From Membranipora membranacea (taxonomy: Eukaryota; Bryozoa; Gymnolaemata; Cheilostomatida; Membraniporidae), in assembly GCA_914767715.1 (NCBI GenBank), contig OU612073.1, forward strand, positions 7,688,001 through 7,752,000: DNA of 64,000 nt, given 5' to 3'. Both the position numbers and the translations under genes were made by a program. The notes under the pieces are model-generated. The model had not been told where the DNA came from. It did no database searches and was given only the letters and a program-made list of their open reading frames with translations. Below are positions 21,461-31,030 of the stretch, piece by piece (within the stretch, counting starts at the first letter, position 1; every line of letters begins with the position of its first letter).

Positions 21461-24400
21461 ATGTCTGGATACCTGAATACTCAACAGTGGCTTGCAACTG
21501 AGACAGCAACTGATTATATCCTATCTGATCATGGTATGTGCGCTGGTCCAACTAGTGTTTTCTTTGTGTTATTGGCTCTTGATAGATGAGAGCGTGTTAT
21601 TTTGTATGTGTAATTCTGTCTTTGCTTAGCATGCTATATTGACTGACCTACATCTAAGAATCAGTTCTAGGTTTCCATGTTTATATTAGACTAGGAATCA
21701 GGCCAACAATTTAGAGTTATCTACTCAGATTGGGTGTGGTTGTTTGTTCTTGTTGATCTCAACAATAACAAGCTAAACCCAAAAAAATAGCCAACACGAG
21801 GAAGTATGGTGCTGAAGGCTGGAACATGAAAGCTCCCCCAGTACACACAACGCCTGCCGCAGTGAAAAGCAAGCGTAAAAACCGATTGCGCCATCTCATC
21901 ATGCCCAAAACCCGAAATCAATAGACAACTTCAGACAACAACAACCTAGACCTAAAACAGAGCCAAAACACAAGCACATAGCATAGGTCCATTCAGAAAA
22001 AACCATAATACTGGTCCATGTTAATGATTTAGGTTTTATAAATATCAGCTCGTTGGTCAACCAATAAACATACATAATGCACTCAAAGTAAAACAACTGC
22101 AAAATTGATGATTTCAATCATCCCCATTCTCGTTCTCAGGTGATCTGAGACGCACCAAAGTACGCTCATCGGTTAAGACAAGGGTTAATGGGACAGAGAA
22201 CTTACACTATAAGTCTCAGTTTACCTGGATTTTTGCTGGAGTTTTTGCAGCTCTCTCCATGCTTATCAGACTACTGGGAGTGACTCATCGCCACCTTAAA
22301 CAGAGGTAAGTTAATTGTCCAAGATCTGATACAACTTTTTATGATAAGTGAATTGGAGCAAATCAATGAGGTTTTCGAGGGATAATTGGGTGCGCTGCTA
22401 TATACGTTGTGTTACAAATGAGGCAAATATGTCTTCTTATTCACACTCCAGCTTATGTGTTTATGTTTATTTAGGACCAGAAGAAGCTCACTGGTACGAA
22501 AGACTTTTAGACAATTACCTCCATTACCTACTGCAGCAGGCTCTCAGCTCAATACGATAGGTGTGTAAAATCTTAACATGTATATTGAAATTACACCAAG
22601 AACTGCTTACAATTATTATTGACTAACAAGTGTAGATAAGCCATGTCACAGTCATAGTAAAGAAAGGAGAACGGAAAATATCATCACTTCTGATAATTTA
22701 TTGTTGTATAGCAACCTACTACTCCTACCATGGACAGGAAGCTTATAGGTATTGCTGACAAACGTTTACCCGATGGCTATTGCCAGTAGGCGCAATATTT
22801 CGGAGATCTTTAATGCTTGTACAGCCTGAGTATTTAAAAAAATAAAGCCTTTTTTCTGGATCTGAAACTATTTGCAAAAATTCTTCTCTACAGAAAAGGC
22901 AGTAACAATAGCCATGATATGTGAGTCTTCCAGAGTTAGTAGGTCCAATCTTCTCACATGCATTGACACAGTCTATATCTGAAGATTTCACCCCATAGTT
23001 CTGTAAAGTGTACTGATCTACAATGGAAAAAGCTCAGATGAATTTTCAATCAAGGTTTTTGAGGTAATGTAACTTCACTGGGAATTTCATGAAAATGCAT
23101 TGTGGGATACTATTTCATTCTCTCTCTATTCTTTCATGGCCATTTATAAATAGGTATTTCGAAAGAACAAATGAATGACAATGAAAATAGATAGATACGA
23201 TGATAGCCGCGATCCCTATAGATTATGAGGATGCATTAAGTGTTTACGAGGTATATACACTTGATTAAATTTCACTTTGTTCACTAAATTATATCTGGAT
23301 TTTCGATGACAAATAATTAAGCACTACGTATTGTATTCACCTTGAGCGTCAGCGTTGAATATGGCTAAAGGTGATGGTACATTTGACTGCATGCTTAGTT
23401 TCAACCTTAAAGAGAGGGGGGTTGAATTCTGCCTGATATGTTGTCAAAAGAAATTCCGAAGCTTCTAAACATTTTTAGCACTGCTGGCACGGGGCTGGAG
23501 ATGGGCCATTCATGCAAGTATTTGATATGCTGATTTACAGGCTACAAAATATTAAACAGTTCTAATCTAAGCCTTGCCATTTTAGAAAGTTTTCCCATCT
23601 CCGCAGGTGGATCAATCTGCAACATGATAACATTACAATTAATTCTTTTAACAACAGGTACTTACCTGGTTTTGATTTATCCGGGCATGTTGATGACCAA
23701 ACTCTTGAGTCAGCATAAGATATGAAGAGTAAAAATAACAGAAAAATAAAATTGGTACTCATTGTGTCTTGGAATGTTAGATTGGAGGGCTAACACCAGC
23801 CACTGAATGATCCTAACAGATTAACAGACAACAATACCTAGTCTTCATACTTATATACGGCTAAAATCTTGAGTAACCCTAATCCAGTAATCGGCATTGA
23901 CATCTTTTTAAAGTGGGCTTACGTAGTTATGGTAAAAAGTCAAACTTAGCTGGTAAACAGTTTAGTATACATTGGATTTGGAAGGGAGGGGACTGAACTG
24001 GTATTAGCATAAAGAGAGGCTAATGACTGGTAAACATCATAGATCTCAAGCTAAATAACAGCAGGTGTGCTAAATCACTTATACAGGATACAGGGTTGGA
24101 TAAATGAGACCACAAAGATGAACTGTAGGCTGGGTCAGAAGCCCTATACGGATCTATCATAACACAGGCTGAATTCAAAACAGCGATGTGGTTTTTTCAG
24201 ACGAGGGGAATTAAAACAAAGATCTGGGGTTCCTATCTCTTAGAATGCAACTACATGCCAGAATTATTTTTAGAATATTATAAACATTGAATTATACTAT
24301 TCCTAGGATGGTATCATCAACTCACCATTCTCCAATCGAGGAGCTGTATGTCCCAATAGACATGGATAAAATAACTCAATGGACATCAGCTCAGTCCCTA

Positions 24401-25489
24401 GTAGGTTTTTGGATCATGCGCAAAATTGTCTGGTGATTAAAAAAACATTTTGCTGTGAGCAACCAGTTGTTTGTTAAATAGCCTTTTTGTTTTATTCTTG
24501 ATGTGATTCTGGCAGAACAATTATTATCCATCTCTGTTGTGATAATACCAAACAGAAAAGCCTCTAGAAAACAAAAGCATCATTCAATGTCATGTTTAGA
24601 GGCTACTAGTAGTTTCAGTCTGTTGACTGTCACGTGATCTACTAGGGACTCACAGACATAGATAAACCTATTATTCTCTCAATATCAATGAGGTCAAGAA
24701 ATCAAGTGAGTTTACAAAAAATACACTCAACTGAGTAGATACAGAATATAAGGCTATGCTGCTGTTCCAATCTGACAAATACAAACCTGACAATATTACA
24801 GTACTTTTATTTTTATTCCAGACCCATGGCGTACCGATGACCTTGACTGCGAATCTGCTACAACACCGGTCTATGATAACATTGATGAGACTGATGTATA
24901 TGCAGAATACAGCGTCATCAACGAAAATGATATGCTTAGCGCATTTCAACAAGAAAGGAGCATACGGCATTCTAATACTACCCCGCATTCTATGAGGGGA
25001 CCAAGATGCCCTTCGCCAGGTTTGTTGGGGACATGTTTACATGAGATAGAGAAAAGAGGGATTCATTTCCACGACACTTTAGTAAAGGTGCCAGAAAATT
25101 TAGAGTTCATTTCTTCTAGACCTATGGTACCACTTGCTCCACCGTTACCTTGTGCAGGGCCATCAGTATCCAAACCAAATGACTTAAACCGCTTGCATAG
25201 GAGTACAGATATTGATGAGACTAGAAGTAACGCCTCTGAAGAAAGGACTTTAGCTCCTAGAAAAACTAAAGACAATGAGACTGAGAACAGACCAGATGCA
25301 TTGTCATCTGACCAAAAAACTTGTGACGAGACGTCAACAAACACCGGAGCAAGTACTGGGGCTAACAATTTATATTCTACGTCAGATATTGCCTCCAAAA
25401 ACCGTACCGCTCAGATAACCATTGATAGCCGCGATCCGATAGATTATGAGGATGCATTAAGTGTTTACGACGTATATACACTTGATTAA
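21461..25489 (+). CDS. R2: truncated-ectodomain receptor with intact signalling tail
   Basis: Model: 21,461-21,533; 22,140-22,305; 22,475-22,560; 24,822-25,489, in frame throughout, 330 aa. The proposed start (MSGYLN) lies in an exon whose end (TETATDYILSDH) equals the end of the R3 CCP exon. No signal peptide and no CUB-like or CCP fold precede it, so the protein would be a single-pass anchor with a roughly 55-aa outer segment. The transmembrane run is FTWIFAGVFAALSMLIRLLG. The juxtamembrane part contains PPLP. The tail holds VYDNI-x8-YSVI-like spacing (ITAM-type), a proline-rich PLAPPLP block and a C terminus with DYEDAL and VYDVYTLD. Tail exons of R2 and R3 are both 668 nt and nearly identical, as are about 770 bp downstream. 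R2 may be a working short form or a 5'-truncated copy kept open only because it is young. N2 lies antisense in its last intron. Confidence 0.65.
22743..23762 (-). CDS. N2: small secreted eight-cysteine protein nested in R2
   Basis: Two exons, 23,762-23,666 (97 nt) and 23,017-22,743 (275 nt), about 123 aa. Exon 1 encodes a signal peptide (MSTNFIFLLFLLFISYADS) and the first cysteine. Exon 2 encodes the mature domain with the spacing C-x23-C-x3-C-x16-C-x-C-x2-C-x22-C-x20-C and conserved segments NACEKIGP, CREEF and YSGCT. I recognise no known family. TATATA at 23,852-23,857 lies upstream, about 90 bp before the ATG, at the same position as in N3. It lies in the intron between R2 exons 3 and 4, on the opposite strand. 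Secretion is inferred from the leader; partner and role are unknown. Confidence 0.75.
23203..23355 (+). pseudogene. Stray copy of the receptor tail's 3' end inside the N2 intron
   Basis: Matches the last roughly 65 nt of the R tail exon (DYEDALSVY...VYTLD then stop) plus about 85 bp of following sequence (GACAAATAATTAAGCA..., CACCTTGAGCGTCA). N1 has no such sequence at the equivalent spot (near 1,575), so it is an insertion into the N2 intron. It contains 3'-flank sequence present in both R2 and R3. Confidence 0.75.
23852..23857 (-). promoter_or_regulatory. TATA box of N2
   Basis: TATATA on the minus strand, conserved in place with N3 (35,951-35,956). The surrounding roughly 150 bp, including a TTACGTAG-type motif and a TATGGTAAAAAGTCAA block near 23,925-23,945, is shared among N1, N2 and N3. 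Confidence 0.6.
24393..24650. repeat. Inverted repeat AGTCCCTAGTAG ... CTACTAGGGACT
   Basis: A 12-bp perfect inverted repeat 258 bp apart in the last R2 intron. The same 12-mer pair is the inner inverted repeat of the hAT-like MITE at 18.1-18.4 kb. CATTGAATT occurs at about 24,288 and CAATATCAATG at about 24,680, which may be the outer ends of a related element, but no target duplication is evident. Confidence 0.55.
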
Positions 25490-26262
25490 TTGTCACTATT
25501 TTCTCTTGCTTTTCATACAATGTCAGGGATTTCCGATGACAAATAATTAAGCATTACGTATTGCATTCACCTTGAGCGTCATTAAGCTTCTTCGTTGTGG
25601 GATTATATGAGGTTTAGTGATTTGAGAAGGGAATGAACCTCTTACTGAAATTTCGTTTATCTTAAGAGCATTAACAGAATGGACCAATAGCATTTCCAAA
25701 CTTGATCCTAAATCTGCATAATTGTAATCAATCAAAACTACATAATACCTTTGTACACACGTACATAAGATCCTTTTAATCCTGTACTTATAAAAATCCT
25801 TTTTGTTAACAAAGAGGAGAAATAAAAGGGTTGGTGTCTTGATTTCTCAAATTTCTCCCCTCTGTCCTGTTTGGGTAGCGGATACATGCCAAAGACAATT
25901 AATATTTTCGATCTAATCCTGCCCTGAGTACCTCCTCACTGAGGTGTCTTGGTTGTCATGAAGTAAATGAAGCAAGGCAATGAGCATAAAAAATAGCTTT
26001 TTCTGTTTGCTTCCCAACCATGAAGTGATAACTGATTACAGCAGCAAAAGTAAGTTATCCCCTCTCGTTTTGATTATAGAAAAAAAACATTTTATACTGT
26101 GCAATATTTTCAATCGAGTATTTCTATTTTTTTTTGTATGCACCATGTGTATTGTTCCGACTGTATGTATTCTATATCTTAAAAACTTTATATTATATGC
26201 TATTTATAATCTGCTATGTCATTGCACACGATGAAACGGTTTTTTCCCCAGCAATTAAAGGT
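25490..26262 (+). repeat. R2 3' flank, near-identical to R3 3' UTR (37,096-37,872)
   Basis: About 770 bp following the stop codon are almost the same in R2 and R3; similarity ends near 26,262/37,872, next to the AATAAA used by R3 (R2 has AATTAAA). Probably the 3' UTR, duplicated with the gene. Confidence 0.75.
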
Positions 26263-28680
26263 CTAGGTTCAAAAATCTCAGAAATACTGTTTCTGCGTAT
26301 CATACTTGCCAAGTCTCCCGATTTAGGCGTGACCCTCCAGATTTTTACACCCACCTCCCAATTTTTGTAAATCTCACTATTTCCTCCAGATTTTAGAGAA
26401 AACAGTCCAATCGCAATTTTTTGATAGTTATCCAAGCACATGTTGTTGTTGACTAGTTACTGTTAAGGTCCATTCTGCGCATGCTCAGCTCTGGGCATGA
26501 GCTGATCTCTGCAAAATTGAGCCTCGGAATTCCGAAGCCATCTGATTGGCTACCTGCTCTGGTGGCACACTCCCAAATGCGTGCAGAATTGTTAGAAAGA
26601 GTTATCTTCTACTGTCACTATTAGCTAAATTTGATTAGTAGTTTATGCAGGGGACATCCCATTTCCCCAGACCAAAATTGCAACCAGAACCCAGACTAAA
26701 CTCATTGTTCTTGCACATGCGCAAATTAAAGCCACGCATGATGCATACTTAGCCTTACGACAACTTCTTTGTGGTAATGATAGCCTAGTTTATCAGTGAT
26801 CTACATGCTCAGTCAGATCACGAGAGTCAGTATGGTTAAGGTCTTTGCACACAAAATTGAAAGGAATTATCAAATTAAACAATCCTAACAAATTTACCTG
26901 TTTTGTTAAGATTCAGCCTATTATTGTAAATGACCAATAGCATCCTCTCATAACTCACAACACTGACTGTCATTGGTCACAATATAAAGTAGCTAGTCAA
27001 GTGCATACCTTTAGTTTTCATTTCCTTTCAGATCACACATTTTTTACTATTAATTTTGTACTGTCTATTCTAGTTAAATTTAAGTGAAGGAAAATAGAAA
27101 CCTAACAATTCCAAAGGTAGGTCCACTACAATTTAACAAAGCTCGGACCAAAGACTTTGAAACATATTTAATGTTAGTCAAACACAAATATAGTACCTTA
27201 TCTGGATTCTCACTGTCTGTGACTGAGCACATTTTCAGATCTTGATGATGCATGGGCACTTGTAGCCGTCTTGACTTTGCCAATGAGGTGTTTGATACTG
27301 GACATTGACAATGTAAAGGCATGTATGTAAGAGTCCCAGGGGCCCATGGATTGATTGTAATTGTTTAAAGTGTATTTCACCTCAGTTTGATATCTTAGTA
27401 CTAGTACAAACATGAAATTATTTGTGGTCAAATATACCTTTTTAGCCCTTCCTAGTGGCTGGAAACGCTCTCAGAGCTTCTGCAGACGGGGCTCCGCCAC
27501 GTACCCCGTTGGGGGGCTCGCACCGCCCCCCAAACCCCCAGGTGGGTGACTCGGGTGCTTCGCACCCTCGAAGCACCACGTTGTGGTGCAGTATCGCCGT
27601 AAAATGGAATCTCCCTATTTTGTATTTAGATTACTTGGCAAGTATGCTGCGTATAACTTTACTAATTTGTCTGATAAGTAAACAAAATCCAAAGTTACAA
27701 AGCATGAGGTCTCAAGCTTGCCCAAAACAAAACAACAAAATTTTAAGATGAACATATCTTCGACAAAATCCAACACTACAATGCATGGGGTCTAAGATGA
27801 TCAAAAAATAGAAAATTTGTTATCAGTGTCTCCAATGAGCAAGTATATTGTAATAATGAGTCACATCAAACTCGTGAAGCACCCACTGTTTTTGCCCAAC
27901 ATTGTTAAGTCCAAGAATTGGCTGTATTTTTGTGTGGACTTATCTACTGTTTGGAATTGTGGGCATTTATTTGCCTACTTTAGTTTCAATGTGGGTTCTA
28001 CTGTCTAAACTCAAGCTAGGGAATATTTCAATCCAAAATTATCAAAACCCACTCAAATTTGAAATTGTGCAATATACTACGTAAATTCTTCGACAGCATC
28101 TAGTTTAATCCTTTATTTTTACCAAGATTTTGGGATGAATTGAAGTTGAGGTCCAGGCTGACCCGGCGCCAAAGGTTATTCTCAATTATACTGGCACTGG
28201 CACTGGCAATGATACTGGCACAGGCATTGGTACTTGTAATTGGCACTGGGGTAAGAACTGTTGTTGACATTGACAATGATGGTGTTACTTTCGGTATCGT
28301 CGCCACACTCATTCTTGTAAGGTCAAAAGAAATTGGGGCTATATACTTTAGTGAGACACATTTGGGGTGTACATGCGGGGGGGGGGGGGGGGGCTAATCT
28401 ATATTGTAGGAAATGTACTTACTGAATTGCTTACAATGGGTCTGTTGTTTTTACACTGGATGGTATTATAATCTTTGAGAGCCTTTTGTAATAATACAGA
28501 CTAAAAATATTGATCCTCTTTGGATGAGTGAAATTTAAACAAAGATCTGGGGTTCGGAAGTCTGATAATGCTACCACCTGTCGGATTTGGTTGTGGAAAT
28601 TAAGTAAAAATTGTTCCAATCTATCCTCAAAATACAACCTTGCCAATATTTGTAGTACATATTTATTTTTATTCACGATT
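26263..28680. other. Gene-poor stretch with a GC-rich island and simple repeats
   Basis: No exon with family support was found. At 27,447-27,600 is a GC-rich island with short hairpins (GGTGCTTCGCACC, GTTGGGGGGC/GCCCCCCAAA) like the GC-rich ends inside the 9.96-11.16 kb insertion; it is probably a mobile-element piece. At 28,187-28,256 lies an imperfect ACTGGC hexanucleotide repeat, and at 28,377-28,394 a G homopolymer. TATAAAG near 26,983 has no gene after it that I can support. Confidence 0.5.
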
Positions 28681-28689
28681 GAAATTCAC

Positions 28690-28795
28690 CGTTTACCTTG
28701 ACTGGGAATCTGTCACAACACCTGTGTATTATAAGATTGGTAAGACTGATGCATTCAATGAAAATAACATGCTTAGCTGTAATCAGACTGTATGG
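28690..28795 (+). pseudogene. Fragment of a receptor tail exon
   Basis: The first roughly 100 nt of a tail exon (encoding TTPVYYKI... then NENNMLS) can be read against R3 36,440-36,545; it has point changes and a deletion and stops shortly after. No other receptor exon is adjacent. Confidence 0.65.
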
Positions 28796-29142
28796 TTGGC
28801 AAGCAAGTAGGAGAGATATTGTAATGTCCAATCCCTTGACTCATAAACTTTATGATAATCGAGACACCTGCCTTTTTTTCCTCCTCTTTGTTATCTAAGG
28901 TTTGTTATAAGTAAAGGAATAAAAAAAGGAACCAATGTATGTGTGTACGAAGTTATTATGTGGCTTTGACTGATTACAGTTTATGCTGATTTGGAGACAT
29001 AGTCAAAAGATTTAACCCCACATTATCCCAAGCAGAAGGGGCCTTATGACACCTCAGTGAATGCAACGTGTTATGCTGAATTCTTTGACGTCAAAAAAAC
29101 TCACAGTGAAAAAGGATATGGTCAGCAAAAATTATATATAAC

Positions 29143-30010
29143 TATATAAATGTAAGAATGAAGAACAGTTACAGCTGTATGCTCATCTGTTAGGATCAAT
29201 CAGTGGGTGGTGTAAACCCCCTCCCCCCCCCCCCCCGAACAGCAAAACAAGACACAATTGCTATTGATATTAAATTACTCTTTGATTCTACTGCTCTTCA
29301 CATCGTACGCTGCCTCTGCCAGAGTTTGGGAGTTAAAATTGTGTCAGGATAAATCTGAACCAGGTATGTACTTCTAGTTTACTGTGTAACTTATGATTCG
29401 ATTTTTTACACGTGTGGATTGGTAACTCTTCTATGGGCAGGGCTTGTACTATATTATAATATTTGTAGCCATGCAGTGTTGAACATTATTTAAGTTTCTT
29501 TGAGAAGGTAGGTTTATTAGGTTTTATAGGTTAATTCATCTAAGGTGTAGAGGGAAAGAAAATTTATGAAGCTGCAAAATTATAAATGGCCAACCCTTGA
29601 TATTAGACCATGTTATGAAGCAAGAATAGTGCATGCTAATGAGTATCCCACAATGCATTATTCTGGAATTCCCAGTGAAGTCACATCAATCTCAAAAATG
29701 TTGATAAATGTTGAGTTTAGCAGATGTTTTCCATTGTAGATCAGTACATTATGTAGAACTATTGAGTGAATACTTCGGCTGATGATTGCTTCACCGCTTG
29801 TGAAAATATTGGACTTTTTAATTCTGCGACACCATTATGATTTGTGTTATTGTAGTTTGTGTAGAGAAGACTTTTTTGCGAATTGCTATAAATCCAGTAA
29901 AAGGACTTCATTTTTTAAAGTACACAGACTGTACAATTATTAATGAGCTTCGAAATGACATCGCCTATATGTTTGCAAACAATACCTCAACATTGTGGAT
30001 TAGCATATAG
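29143..30010 (+). pseudogene. N4: decayed N-family gene
   Basis: A TATATAA near 29,143 is followed by exon 1 (about 29,258-29,363, still open, ending at a GTATGT donor). The ATG is replaced by TTG. Exon 2 begins about 29,741 after ATTGTAG but meets TAG within five codons (DQYIM-stop) and has further stops. Recognisable pieces are the DC-x3-AC pair and a CREDF-like block. It has the same orientation as the tail fragment just before it, unlike the antisense arrangement elsewhere. Confidence 0.75.
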
Positions 30011-30059
30011 ACATGACATGTGATGATTTCCATGTCCCCTTTCTTACTACGATTGGAAC

Positions 30060-30221
30060 TCATGTGTTCAACAACTTTTTGCGAATAGTTTTAGATCCCG
30101 TTAAAAGCTCATAATATTTCTAGTTCTCAGGCTGTACAAGTATGAGTGACGTGGGAGATGCTGCACCTACTGGATATAAACATCGCCTGCACGTTTGCCA
30201 GCAATACCTTTTAGGTTCCTA
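30060..30221 (+). pseudogene. N5: fragment of another N-family exon 2
   Basis: The last half of exon 2 (FSGCTSMSD-like stretch to VCQQYLLGS and TAG), directly after N4. It duplicates sequence that N4 exon 2 already holds, so it is a separate copy. After it, 30,236-30,275 is a TATG/TTTG simple repeat. Confidence 0.65.
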
Positions 30222-30726
30222 GAGATAGTAGCAGTATGTATGTATGTTTGTATGTTTATGTATGTTTATATTTGGTCTCAATCTCTGAGAAATAAAACTG
30301 TCTCTGTAGGGTGCTCTATAAAAATTATTAAAACTGTTGATTCTGTAAAAATAAATAAAATGATAAGACCATAAAAAAATACTATTACTTTTGGAAGACA
30401 GTAGTAACAATAATAGGCGCTATTCCAATGATGGCTACACATTTTATGAACAGCTGATCTAAACAAAATTATTATATTGTTTCCTGTGACTTTTCTTGTG
30501 ACTCAAATGGGTAATTCCTTTTTACAACAATGTTAAAAATAAATTGTTGGTTAAAATTGCAAGTTTTGTCTCTGCCCCAAGACTGATAAATAAAGGTGCC
30601 TTAAGGGCGCGGCCGCCTTATTCGGCGCCGAGATACTCTCAGTTTGCATGGGTTTCCCAAAATCCTGTGACATTTCCATAATTGTCTCAGAATCATGCAG
30701 TTGACGGCCAATACCCAATTTCCAGG

Positions 30727-30797
30727 TATAAAATATGTGTTGTAACGCGCAGTATCAGCATTACAGTACCTGAAGCAGTGAGCAATAGACGCAAATG
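30727..30797 (+). promoter_or_regulatory. Candidate promoter and leader exon of R3
   Basis: TATAAAAT at 30,727-30,734, then about 60 bp of possible 5' UTR ending CAAATG directly at a GTAAGC donor (30,798). The ATG at the donor does not open the R3 frame when joined to a likely acceptor near 31,000, so it would be an upstream start. The IAP gene begins in the same style. Confidence 0.4.
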
Positions 30798-31030
30798 GTA
30801 AGCTCAATCATAAATTAAATTTAGAACATCATTTTTTCTTTCGAATGTAGAAACATAGCACATCTTTCGTTTGCTTATTGATTGAAGACAAGACAGTCGA
30901 GATTATTTTCACCTGTCCAATACAAAGATTTTCAAATTTGTCATCTGCTGTAGACATGCCGTTTATATTATTCAAGTAATTTTGACCAAATTATATTAGG
31001 TTCACTGGTCAGAACAAATCATTTATTACA

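Noticed and set aside
27455-27751. 98-codon reading frame
   Set aside because: First half is a GC-rich hairpin repeat; no family likeness.
28140-28397. 85-codon reading frame with hydrophobic core
   Set aside because: Produced by the ACTGGC simple repeat and ends in a G homopolymer.
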